From Ifrita kowaldi (taxonomy: Eukaryota > Chordata > Aves > Passeriformes > Cinclosomatidae), in assembly GCA_013398055.1 (NCBI GenBank), contig VZRS01008300.1, positions 68,623 to 132,622 on the forward strand: a stretch of DNA of 64,000 nucleotides, given 5' to 3'. The notes beneath the pieces are model-generated. The model did not search any database and was not told the origin of the DNA. It saw only the letters and a program-made list of their open reading frames with translations. Below are positions 47,031 through 58,677 of this stretch, piece by piece. Every line of letters begins with the position of its first letter. Position 1 is the first letter of the stretch. The translations under genes and the position numbers were made by a program.

Positions 47031-49145
47031 AAGGAGTGTAAAAAATATTTATTCAACCTAATTCAACATAACTATAATTTTCAATACTTAAAAACAAGAT
47101 TTACAGAGTAATGACCTTTAACCACTCATGTGAAATCATCTTACAGTCCATACAGTATTTTATAATTGTATTTTTACAATAGCTTTAACTTCCAGAGGAG
47201 ACAATGAACTTTCCCAAGAAACAAGTTTCAAACCCACTAATTTGCATCATTCAATTCTCTCCATGAGACTTTAAAAAACAGTAATAAATTGCTTGGAAAT
47301 ATATACAGTGAAGACCACTGAAAAGCTGTTTTCTTGAAACGAGGAATTCTGTAAGAAATACATATTATATTGTTTCAAGACTATCTTACAGAGTGTAGCA
47401 ACTTTTAGAGGCTGCTACTCAGTTTAAGATGTATATAAAAGTGAGCCCACTACGACAAATATAATCAGCAGACTTACAAGGTTATAGTAATTCTTCCATT
47501 ACAGCAAGAGCCTCAAAAGTATTTGATATTGATTGAATGTATAATTCTTAACACCTGTATAGGTTTTTAATACTAATTGGCCTTTATATACACTTTTGTA
47601 CAGTTTTAAAATATTACATCTTGGTAATTAAGATAAACATACTATAGAAAAGGTACTTTATTTTGAATTTCTCTTAACATACATTATTGCAGTCAAATAG
47701 GAAGTCCTTTCTGCATTTACTTCATGTCTGGTGAAAAGAAATATTTACTTATGAATAATTCCACTAGAAGATTTTTTAAGCCATTCTCCATGCATTTGAC
47801 ATCCTAATATGAACAAGGAAAAGAAAAAACTCAGAAAAACAAAAGAAATTGTTGTTAAGAAAGAACTTCTAATACAAAATCTAGGTTAGGTCTGGTATGA
47901 ATATGCAATGGCCATATTATGTTTGTCAGAATTTAACTTCACAAAACAATCCATTTCTGTTGAAATTAGGTTTATAAACACATCAAATAACGGAAGTGCT
48001 AACGTCTCCCTCAGCTGACTACTTCAGACATATTGGAACAGTAAAGCTTACTGTATAAATAAACTTTATTACACATTTAAGATCTATCCTTTAATCCTTT
48101 ACAAAATGGAGCCAAGTTACCTTAAGAGCACCTACCCTACTGGCAGGATGCTCCGCTCAGGTACCCAAAGTGTAGTGTCAGCCCCTTGCAGCCAGCCCTT
48201 CCACTAGGGCAGGAGAGCCTAGTCCTGAACAGAGCTGAGTTACATACTCAGGTCTGGATGCTTAGGGGGATGCCCTGCTCTGTCAGTTCAAATGTAGCTT
48301 TAGTGTTCAATGCCGTTTTCTCACATTTTTTGTATGGGTATTTACACAATGTAAAGGAATATGGAAACTAAACAAGTGCTCTAATACTTAACTACAAAAT
48401 AAGCAACTGAAATTTACTTCCCCCTTGTAATTATTTTACTGTGGAAGAAAAAAAATGCTATCCAGCACCAGTTACAAACCAGTAAAGCCATGAGAAAATG
48501 ACACTAGGCACTGCAGAAGATACAACAGGACACTGAAAATTACCAGTAATAAAATAGTCACCTCAAAGTCATGCTAATTTTAACACCTAATACTTAGGTG
48601 GTTAAAGCTGACATACAAGTCCTGTAGAGAGTGATCTATCTTCTGCTTTCTCTGTCATTTGGGTATTTCACACTCCCTGTTTGATACCAGCAAAACCTAA
48701 GGAAAATTACTTCTCCTTGGTAATGACTCACATTCCCTTTCTAAAACAATCTCCATTGTGTGAAATGCTGAACTGAATGACAGCGTGGGTATGAAAACAC
48801 CTATAGAAAAGGCATTTGGATATAGCCTACATTAACTACATTTAAAAAGTTCTGTAGTTGATTCTCTTTTTTTCCATTCAGTACATTGGCTCAAAGAAAA
48901 TAATTCAAAAGCCTATTGCCCAACAGAAATACCCAAAAAATAATGAAAGCCAAGTCACATTCTTAGGTTCAGTGGTTGCTGAAAGGATTTACCCTGCCAC
49001 AAGACAGTGCTTTATTGTATTTAAAGAAAAAAAAAGAAAGGAGCAGCAACTTATCACAATTTTCCACTACTGTGCAATAACAATGGAACCAATACAACAT
49101 GGAAACCTGTTAGGTGAGACTCTGTGACATCTGGAGGTTACAGCC
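47031..49145 (-). other. MARCHF5: MARCHF5 3' UTR (end position inferred)
   Basis: Lies directly after the MARCHF5 stop on the minus strand. Minus-strand AATAAA hexamers (TTTATT on +) lie at 48065-48070, 47048-47053 and 46831-46836. The one at 47048 is followed by T/GT-rich sequence on the transcribed strand, so an end near 47030 is a reasonable guess. No other feature is seen. Confidence 0.45.
47048..47053 (-). terminator. Candidate MARCHF5 poly(A) signal
   Basis: AATAAA on the minus strand, followed about 25 nt on by TTAGTGTATTTTGTC. One of three candidates. Confidence 0.35.
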
Positions 49146-49262
49146 TTACGCTCCTTCTTGCTCAGGATAATTTAAAATTTTGCGGTGAGCTTGGCGCAAA
49201 TATTGCTGCTGCTTGAAGTAAACCTTAAAAGCTCCTTTTATAGCAACAAAAGCAATTCCACC
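49146..49262 (-). CDS. MARCHF5: MARCHF5 exon 6, C-terminus and stop (residues 241-278)
   Basis: 117 nt: 38 codons plus TAA (49146-49148). It begins GGIAFVAIKGAFKVYFKQQQ and ends NYPEQEGA. It holds the end of transmembrane segment 4 and the short cytosolic tail. Acceptor ATTTCAG. Confidence 0.96.
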   Translation of the reverse strand, partial: GGIAFVAIKGAFKVYFKQQQYLRQAHRKILNYPEQEGA

Positions 49263-52200
49263 CTGAAATAAAAAGATATTTTGAAAACCTGCACAGTTCA
49301 GTGTCATATCATTGCAAATGTTCTTAAAAATTTCCAGTCAAAGAAGATTTGTTTTCTAAACATATGGTATTTTCTTCTGAAGATTAACTAATTAGTGTAA
49401 TTCCAAATGAGTATCTCGAAGTTTTCTGTCACAATGCGCCATTACAGAGGCTAATGTTACTTAAAGGGATTACATACTGAATCTATAAAAGCTTTTATTT
49501 CCTTGGAAGTCTCACCAATATTCTAAATATAAAAAAATCAAAATCTTATTTCAAGAACAAAGAAAATGCAGATATGTATCTGCTTTCCTCCGTTCTCTGA
49601 ATATGTACTATACATGGCACAAGGAATACTACTACTACTACTACTACTAATAATAATACTAATAATAACCATTCTATAACTAGACTGTGAAAAACGGCAC
49701 TTGCCAAAAGTGGAGTAAAATAAAGCTATTTTTGTAAAACAAACTTTTTTTCTCTCTAGAAAGCTTTACAATATGTTTCTCTCAAGTCTTCAAAATGAGA
49801 CACCAAGAAGCTTTTAGTCTGCATGAACATTTGCAATATGACTGTTTGTTCCATATAGAAGAGAGGGGTGCATAAACATGCAGGAATTGAAAACAGGGGC
49901 TGAAGTGACAGTCCGACGACCAGGGATACCATATTACTAAACTCAGTGTGCTTCCCCTTGAAAGGCTGCAACCACAGAGGTTATTCACAAAGGAAGAGAT
50001 TGTCACTCCCCCTCCATTTGAATTCTATGGAGTGTTAACTTTCCTCTCCTAATCAAAATAAGAAATGAAGGGTTTCTCTCAAAATCAGTAAACAAAAGCT
50101 AATATGAAAAGGTTTATAATATAAACTCCAGTCTTCCCTTACAGAGACTGTTCTTAGAAGATGCTGGCTCCTCATCTTCACTGTCAGCCCTAATTACTGC
50201 TAAGGCCTGCATACTACAGTGCCAGATAAAAGTTTCAGCCTTGTCATGAATTGAGATTAGTTTCAGTCATAAAGACAGTCTTTCACACGCATAATGTTTG
50301 TCCACTGCTAAGACAGGCAACCTTAAAAAACCCCTTCCTTTAATCAAATGCTGCTCTTAAAATTCTGGATCAATTTATGTTCCTTTTTCCTTTGCCTTCC
50401 TCCTTCACAACACTTCATATTCCTGTATTATAATAATTTATGAAACAAATAGAATGAATCTTACCAAGATTGTCCTTTGTAGATTTGAGTTAACACTGCT
50501 GAACATCAGCTTGCCAACTATTGTGGCAATAGTAGGGAAAACTAGAGCTCCACACAGAATACGTGTGGCAGAGACGTGATCTGCCAAAGGGTTGGCCTCT
50601 GCTGGGATACGAGGAACAGGACATCCAATGCCTAAAGGGATAAGAATGGGGAAAGAAAAGGTTACATAGCCACTGCCTCAAAAAGAACACGAAGTACATT
50701 ACTGCCCACTCCCCACTCCACTACAAATCTATAGCCCAACCACTTTTTGAGAACTATCCCTCTTCTCAGTGAATATTCTGTTTCCATTAAATGACTGCAG
50801 TCATTTATACTTCCAAGTAAGATCACTGAATTTTAGTAGTTTATTTTGTTACTAAAGCCTGAACTGAAACCATGTTCCTGCTAGTCCTGCCCCACCTTTC
50901 TCAGGACATACCATACAAACACAACCTAAACAGAATGAAGATGAAATAGAGGAATGGTGTTAATCACCTCTACTTAAAAATGGCAAAAACTACTTGCCTA
51001 GACCCATCTCCTAAAGGCAGAAATTCAATCTTGGCATTTCCTTTTAAATTTAATCCCATTACCTGGAAATATGCTGTTCAAAATTTGTAGCTTATTAGAG
51101 TATTTGCGCCACAGTCTGAGCACATAGTCCTCCCAACGGATCATCTTGCCCAGTATTAGCATGACTGGGATAGTGGGAAGGCCAATCAAAAGGAATAAAG
51201 GATCAGCTCTCTCCATCACATCAAGACCTTCTTTGTGACCCACAACCTGGAAAATATGCATATATTTGACAAACATAACAAAGGCTACAACAATGTAACA
51301 ATGTACAAATGAACAAAAATGTAACTTAAAAAGTTGAGTTTGTTTGAAGCTCCCCATACATTTCAAGTTAAAGAAAAAAAGAATAGTGTTTTATCTAATT
51401 TACTCTGTTTCCTCTTTGTATCCTTGGTTGCTTATGGAGCATAATGCAGGTGAGCTACCAGCGCTACTTTGCAAATCATTAATCTTGCAGAGAGCTGTAA
51501 CACAACTCCCTACCACCTCAAGAGAAGTTTCATGTGTTACTGTGTAAGTAAAAGCCTGAACATCTGAAACACTAATAATATAGCAGGCTTTCCAAAATGC
51601 ATTTAAGAATTTACAGTTTTACAATGATTAATTCTACACTCAGAAATTGATCAGATACTACTGTTCAAAGGATAAATTGACAGTAAGTATCTCAAGATGT
51701 TTTAATCAAAATTTTATGGGTTTTCGGAATACCTTAAATAACAGAGATCACAGTACTTAACTATTGTTTATCTGGACAATGCAGGAAGATGTACATTATT
51801 TTCAACTGTAGTGAAAATAGCAGCATATCTTCACATGTATCATATTTTCAAATGTGGTTAGTTCAAGATTTTAAAGGATCATTATTACTGCTGTGTCTGC
51901 ACTTTTCTACTGGCATATAAAAAAATTAATCAGACTTTTCCATTTATAAAATGCACATATTAAAACTGTAACAGAACGGTGCCTTATGTCTTCTAAAAAG
52001 TACATTGTTTTAATTTTAAATAAACCTAATAGGACCGAGGGAAAAAAAAGATATCAGAGTGGTAGACAGCCTCTAGAGCTGTCTCAATTTAAGCAGGATA
52101 CATGCTAACAAAGTCCTTGAACTGCTTCCAGGAAGAACAGGCTCTTTCATGACTTTTTCCATAAGAATCTGGGAAGACTAAAAACACTAAAATAATAATT

Positions 52201-55200
52201 ACGTTTGTAAAGCACTGGATTTTCTGATGTGTTGTCACTGACTTCTCGTTTACCCCACAAATACAATAACTTATCAAGTCTTCAACTGCACAAAAATTAG
52301 AATTAGGAGATAAGAACGTGAAACAATAGCAAAATTTAAAAAAAAGAAAACAACAAACCCAGTACTTCTGGAATAGGTAGGACACAGAGAAGAAGCTACG
52401 GTAATGTACCACAGCACCTTCAAACTGTACACTTTTGCCTTGCTTTGAAAACCATTCCATGTTATGCCTCTAGAACAGGAAGTTCTGTTATATATCACAG
52501 CCTCTAAAAATAGGCATAACCAATACTGTTGCTGCCAAAAGATTATTCCTGAAAAAACATTCTGCATTTGTCTTCCAGCTTCTTCAGTATCTTTTACCCA
52601 AGCTGTGAAGTCTGACACTATCCTTTTTCTCTTATAGTCATTGCCCGTCAAAAAAAGCCTCAGTATCTTGTCTCTTTCTGCTTTAGATTACTGCATTTCT
52701 CTGCTTTCAGTAACCCCATCTGACTTGTTACAGACTTAGCTACCACAATGTCAATCCTGTACTTATTTTTCTGCACCTGAAGTTAAAAATAGCTTTAAAA
52801 ATAGCTTTTGTGCTTCTCTCTGGCCCTTCAACTGAAGAAACGGAGTCTGAAATGCATCAGGAAACAAGTTGTATTAAACCTAGCAATGCTGTGGTGGCAA
52901 AAGGGGTGGAACAGTTTCCCTCTACTACCCGCTCAATCTCCTCCTTTATAAGCAGAACTAAATTACTGTCTTGCCCAGCATGCCATCCATACAATCAAAA
53001 CATTAAATCATGAAAATAGCTAATTTTTCATACCTGGGATTTGACCAGCTGCCTAAACTAATGTTTAGACAGATCCTCATTTCAAAAGCAAAACAACATC
53101 AGAAAGAAGCATGTATCTTTCCATTTGGCTATGGAGTTCTAGGCCAGCTAAAAAAGGTCACAATTTCCTACAGAAAAGAGCTCAGTGTAGCAGTGAGCAA
53201 GGAGAAAAGGACTGGTGCACTTCCAAAGTCTGGTTGTAGTATTACACATGGTTGTAATGTTCTTGTAGGAGCCACAAGAACAAAATACCCAATGAGAAAA
53301 TATTTAAGTGCACCACTCTGTAATACACAGACTCATCTACTGGAATGGAGGTGGTATTGAAAGCCATTATGCGTCCCTTATGCAGCTGCTTGACCCTTGG
53401 CCACACAGGTACAGGGAGACTGCAACCACTCACTTGGGCTCCATTTCTGCCTTCAGAACCAAAACAGCACACGATCTTGAGAGGGAGTGACCTGCAGAAC
53501 TGCAGGGCAGTACCACACAATGCAAGAACAAATGACTTACATGGAGAAGGACCAGGCTGTATATTTAAGATCAGAACTGTGTAGAGGAGTATTTATTAAC
53601 ATACAGATTTGTTAATTCTATCTACAGCTGAATTAGCATCAGAAATGCTTTTATACTTTCAGGCCAAACACAGGTTATGGGACTTGATATAGGAATCAAC
53701 AACTAGAATGGTAATGAAGGTGCTTCTGATTGTACAATCTGAAAAACCTGGTCTTGTGGTTGAACTAGAATTGCCATGAACAAGTCTTTCCACAGTTAAT
53801 AGTCCACCACCTGCCAACATTACTTTTCTATTTAAATAGCAAGTGCACAAGAACAGAAGCAGGAAAAGTATTTTTCCCCTTTCAACTAATCATACAGTCT
53901 GAAGTAATTAAAACACTATTAATTTGCAGTGTTTTGCATTTCTTGTTTATGAATGAATTGCATCATTCCGAGTATGTATTTTCCTTTATACAATTAAAAA
54001 AAAAAAATCACGTTATCCAAAAAATAATTTACTGTGTTTCAATTTCAGCCCTTTGAATGTTACTAGCGAAGTTTTTCTCCAGGTGGGAGAAAAGATTTAA
54101 TCTCATGTCCTTTCTGATTAATTACTCATTATTGGTAGTTAGGTGGTACCTAGCTGGTACCTTTTCTATGAGAGTAGAATTGGGTTCACCAGTCTGCCAT
54201 ACAAAGGGCAGCCAGCTAGAGCAGTAGTGGATTTTGTTTGTTGCAGACTGAACCATGCCTGAACAGGCACACTTGCATTTATAAACTATCAGCAGTTAAA
54301 AGTGAAAAACCATCTTGAATTCACTTGTTAACTACACTGAAAGCAGCTAAGCATTTTTTAAGCCAAGGAAAGAGGAGTCTGAATTGACTTTTGCTTTCAA
54401 AGCTGGCAAGAAGAGAGAACATGTGTGTACCTGCATGACCGTCACAGCTCCGTACGTAACGGCTGTCCAGTATATAGAGCCCACCATGATCCCAGCTGCA
54501 GCAAAGGGACATGCCTTTGAGATCAGGCGATCTGCAAGATCCAAAACGTAAACAACTGGACCTATGATAAAGGAAAAGTAAGGTTTCAAGATAGATATAT
54601 ATAGATACAACATAAAAGTATACTGTAGAAAGGTCAGCATCACCAATAAGAAAGACCAAACGAGGCAAAATACAAGTCTGACATACCACACGTGCTGCTT
54701 AAGTGAGAACATATAATTAAAAAGCTATTAACCTAAACTTGTAACTTCTTTCTACCTACCATTTCATTTACCACATAATCTTTCCAAGAGATTGATATAC
54801 TGCTTAAAGCACTAATTTACCCACTGATTAGCTTCCTTTGTGTTGAGTAAGAATTGTTCTTTTATAGAAACCACTTTAGGCTTAGTGGCTTTTTTATTTG
54901 TTAGATATTTTAGTTTTCTAAAGGAAAAAATACCCGTTTGTTGTAATGTACTTCATGTCCTTATCTTTGACAGCTTCACCTGTAAATTCTGTCACTAAAC
55001 TACCCTGTTATGCAGTAAAAAGTAGCACAGTTAATACAAAAGATTGCTCCACTGGAAGAGGCTGCATTCAGTATGTTTAGAGGATCACCTCTCAAAATAC
55101 TGGAGGAAAAAATACTCCTATTCAGGTTATTCAGTGCCTTTGACAACAACACATGAATAGTTTCATTGTTCTGTCTATGCACAACTGCACTTTCCAGACT

Positions 55201-58200
55201 TACACAGGGCAGGACAATAAATACCCTGACTACCTTTGGTGAGGTAAACAAGGGCAATGCCTGCATCTTTTCTTTGAGGGACTGCACGAGCACGAGTGAA
55301 GCAAAAGCCAGAACACTGAAGTGTATATATGAAACTGAAAAGCATCATCACCATAATCCACATTACTTTTGTATTTGTCAACAAATTCTACATACAGACT
55401 GTCCTCCCACAGCTCATATGCATGAACAGTTCCTGTTAGCTCCCTCCTACTTTTTCCTACCAAAATCAGTGACAATTCTCAAAACCAGCCTACAGGCATT
55501 CCTCAAGTAACTAATTCTCCATGTCTGTCAAAGTTTACCCACAGTGACAAAATTGTGACTCCTGTTTCATGACTTAGTGTACTCTTTTTCTAGACAACAG
55601 CTCTATTGTGAATGATTTCAAAAACCCAGTTCTACTCAGCTCAAGTCAGCCAGTGAAAAAAAGCAACAGGAACATCCAGTTCAACTCCTTACAGTTGTGT
55701 TTGACTTTCCAGAACGCACTTAAGAGGGTGCTGGGATGTCTATCAATAGGCTGGAAGTAGCAACAAGGTCATAACAAGTACTAAATGCACATTAGTTTAC
55801 ACATCTTGACTGTTTCCCAGAGTCACTGAAAAAGTTGTTTGGTTGTACTGAAAAAGTTGTTTGGTTGTACTATTTTGAAAACTTAGGTTTGAAGACAGGA
55901 GACTCAAATGACACTAAAGGTTGCCTTGTAACACTACAAGTACTACCAAATTGCACCTACTGATACTAATGATTAAGAGAAGCCTGGCTAGAGAATCAGG
56001 TATAAAATCTTGAAACAATCTTTTAATTAGCCCTTAGGAACGAAGTGAGAAAGGAGGACAAAACTGGTTTGTTTTTTAAGATGGTATTGAGGAAGAAACA
56101 GGAAAATAAATAACACTGATACCCAAATTAAAGAAAGAAATATGAAACAAAAATATTTTTCGTCTTGAAAAATATCTCATGCTTTAAAGCGTTTTTCTCT
56201 GCCAAACTGTTTTCTGTTTATTAAACTAAATAATTATCTAAGAGATACTTTGGTTACTTTCAAAGTGGAAATAATGTTTTTCTATTTAGTGAAAGTTCTC
56301 AGAAGAGCAGAAAACAGTTTGCAAGAATGTAATTACCACCAATCACCAAAACTGATAGGCACTATCAAATCTGAAATGGAATTATGATTTTGAGATATGA
56401 GAGGCTGTTTTGAACTAGTAAATACATAAAAAGACACCCACTGTTACTTATAAAGATATTCACTGATGTCTCCTCAAGTGGATATTACTTCTAAATTATA
56501 ATCATAAATTAGAATTTGTGTTGGGGGTGTCCTTTCACAGAATTTTTTGAAGAAAGTTTCCAGCAGTACATTAAGGAAGTTTTAATGTAAATAAGCTTCT
56601 GTACTGTGATGCCTCAGGGAAGCTTTACTCATTACTTCTTCCCTGCTCAAGTGATTTTAGATTCTTGAAGGGTATGACTAGTACTGTCTTGAAAAGACAC
56701 CTGCTGCAGAAGAAACAGCGCCACTAGCAAGGCTTCTTAGAAAATTCTTACTGTCCTAACTCTGCCTGGTGTGACCTTGATTGACTTGTAGTTGAATTGT
56801 GCTGTAACAGCTTTGCGTTACTAGACAGAGCTACAAAAGGGCAAGACTGTCTCACTTGTTTAAGGCACTTCAAGGTCATGATTGATGTTCCATGGACCCA
56901 GATTCATTTCCCTGCTCTACTACCAATGTCTTGTGTACTCTTACACAAGTCTGAATTTTTATGCCCTTATCTTTAAAAATGGAAGAAGATGGTATTGTGA
57001 GGGGAAATACATCAAAATACATGAAGGGAGTCTCACATATCTGCATGTAAGAGCTGAACAACCTTATGCAAGAATTTTAGGCCAGCTTCAGAATCCAGGA
57101 ATGTTGGAATCTAAGATTTCAAATACAGTATGCCATGGACTACAGGAACAAATTAAAATGCCTGTTATGTTAATGTATCCTGTTCAAATTATAGTTGCTT
57201 CCCCTTTTGCCCATTGTCAAAATAAAATGCAAATGCTGCTCACATTACAATTTCATCAGTCAAGACACAAATAAGAATTTTAAACAATGTCAAGTTTTGT
57301 GGTACATTCTGGGTCCAGACAGAAACCCAGCTTTCTTCCCAAAGCCAATGCTAAACGTTATCATTTGATGCCTTCTTTATGATGGAGATTTACCTTATTC
57401 AACAAAGCTGAATTGTGGTTGTTATGTGAATAACTTGCAGTAAGTTTCATACTGGATTATGTCTTTTTTCATATCAACAATACAGTATTGTTGTGTATAT
57501 TTTCTTCCCCATTACTCCCTGTTCTATCATGGAAATAAATGCCACCATTCAAAATTCCCTTGACACCTTAATTTTGTCTGGCCTGAAACTAGTAAGAAAG
57601 GGGTCCTGTCCCAAAGAACTGGCAGTGAATTATTTTCAGCTCTTTCATTACAGAAATAAGATACTTTAAAAAAAAATCTTCTTTAAAATCCTCTAAATGC
57701 CTGCGCTCACTTGCTACATCACCATTTCTTTAACAAGCAGTTTTACTTTTAAACAAAATTTAAGTTTCCATGGCAACATTTCATTTTCTTGATTTGCTTA
57801 ATATATCCCATAGAACACATGGGCAAATGAGGGCTGAAATAACAGCAAGCACTGCTAATTTAAATACATGCAACGTACTGTGCATTATCCTACTTGACTA
57901 GTTAAGGAAGAAGTAAGAGTACTTGGCTCCTCTGGAAGACCATGTCCAACTTTTTTTTTCACCTTGACAAACAGAGCAAGAGCAGCACCCAGCAATCATA
58001 AATATTCTGCCTCTTGATTACAGGGCAATATTGACTCAGAAGCACCTCCTGACCAAAGTGAAAGTATGTTTTTCCAGTAATACCACATGCTGCTTAGGAA
58101 ATTCTCCTCTGAATTTCCTCTGGTAAGTGTCTCTGCAAGCTGAGTCAAAAAAAGGATGTGTTTATGTGCTGTGTGGCAACTGCTGAAAGAAGTCACCTTC

Positions 58201-58677
58201 TGCTCAACAAGAAAAATAATCCCATTAGCCAGGAAATAATTACAGGTCAATCACAAGATTTATCTATATACCTAAATGGAATACGTCCAAAATTTTTAGC
58301 AGGTATTTAACTAAGCCACCAAATAGGATGCAAGTAAAATATAAAGTTATTTCTTTCTGTCTGGAAAAGGGAATAGACAAGTTTTCAACAGAAATGGTGC
58401 TCCAAGCACAAGAAAGGAAAAAAAACAAGAAAGCAAGAACAAATAAAGAACGATGTAAACGATCCATATCTTACCTAGCTTTGGAAATACTATTAAATAC
58501 TCTGCATTGCACTGAGGACAAGCAACTCTAGCAGTACTGTTTCCTCTTTGCTTTTCATCCACCCAGCGCTGCAGACAAGTCTGATGCACCCATTTGGTAG
58601 AGCCCCTGCACCTGCAGGGTCTCACCCACTCTGCTGTCCGATCATCCTCATCGGTAGCAAAGCAAACCCAGCAGCTT
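49146..58677 (-). CDS. MARCHF5: E3 ubiquitin-protein ligase MARCHF5 (MITOL), exons 2-6
   Basis: MARCHF5 is a mitochondrial outer-membrane RING-CH ubiquitin ligase that acts on DRP1, mitofusins, MiD49 and other targets, so controlling mitochondrial fission, fusion and signalling. Five exons (203, 131, 184, 167 and 117 nt) join in perfect phase and give residues 13-278 plus the stop, matching the 278-residue human length. The C4HC3 RING-CH set is complete: Cys14, Cys17, Cys33, Cys35, His43, Cys46, Cys65 and Cys68. Four hydrophobic segments follow: about 99-119, 139-159, 209-229 and 238-258. Changes from human are few (Ala45 to Thr; the tail EQEEA reads EQEGA). Exon 1, with MPDQALQQMLD, is not in the window; intron 1 runs off the right edge. 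The gene faces IDE tail to tail. Confidence 0.97.
49263..50464 (-). other. MARCHF5: MARCHF5 intron 5
   Basis: GT-AG ends on the minus strand. Contains an (ACT)n/(AAT)n microsatellite (49628-49668); otherwise nothing recognised. Confidence 0.85.
49628..49668 (+). repeat. ACT/AAT trinucleotide microsatellite
   Basis: Seven perfect ACT units (49628-49648), then AAT-type units. Confidence 0.9.
50465..50631 (-). CDS. MARCHF5: MARCHF5 exon 5 (residues 185-240), third membrane segment
   Basis: 167 nt: two bases of Gly185 and 55 codons, IGCPVPRIPAEANPLADHVS onward through LCGALVFPTIATIVGKLMF to QRTIL. It holds transmembrane segment 3. Acceptor CTTTAG, donor GTAAGA. Confidence 0.96.
50632..51062 (-). 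other. MARCHF5: MARCHF5 intron 4
   Basis: 431 nt, GT-AG ends; nothing else recognised. Confidence 0.85.
51063..51246 (-). CDS. MARCHF5: MARCHF5 exon 4 (residues 124-184), second membrane segment
   Basis: 184 nt: 61 codons and one base of Gly185. It begins VVGHKEGLDVMERADPLFLL and ends LQILNSIFP. It holds transmembrane segment 2 (LFLLIGLPTIPVMLILG). Acceptor TTCCAG, donor G|GTAATG. Confidence 0.96.
51247..54430 (-). other. MARCHF5: MARCHF5 intron 3
   Basis: GT-AG ends, AT-rich; no repeat or exon recognised. Confidence 0.85.
54431..54561 (-). CDS. MARCHF5: MARCHF5 exon 3 (residues 80-123), first membrane segment
   Basis: 131 nt: two bases of Gly80 and 43 codons, PVVYVLDLADRLISKACPFA then AAGIMVGSIYWTAVTYGAVT and VMQ. 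It holds transmembrane segment 1. Acceptor ATCATAG, donor GTACAC. Confidence 0.96.
54562..58474 (-). other. MARCHF5: MARCHF5 intron 2
   Basis: GT-AG ends, AT-rich. Contains a perfect 22-bp tandem duplication (55825-55868). Confidence 0.85.
55825..55868 (+). repeat. Perfect 22-bp tandem duplication
   Basis: The unit ACTGAAAAAGTTGTTTGGTT plus GT occurs twice without a mismatch, so it is recent or an assembly artefact. Confidence 0.92.
58475..58677 (-). CDS. MARCHF5: MARCHF5 exon 2 (residues 13-79), RING-CH domain
   Basis: 203 nt: last base of codon 12, 67 codons, first base of Gly80. It begins SCWVCFATDEDDRTAEWV, continues RPCRCRGSTKWVHQTCLQRW, and ends LIVFPKL. All eight zinc ligands of the C4HC3 RING-CH lie in this one exon. 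Acceptor ATTACAG, donor G|GTAAGA on the minus strand. Confidence 0.96.

Noticed and set aside
52274..52651. 125-codon open frame on - in MARCHF5 intron 3
   Set aside because: No similarity to MARCHF5 or another family; no fitting splice sites with preserved phase.
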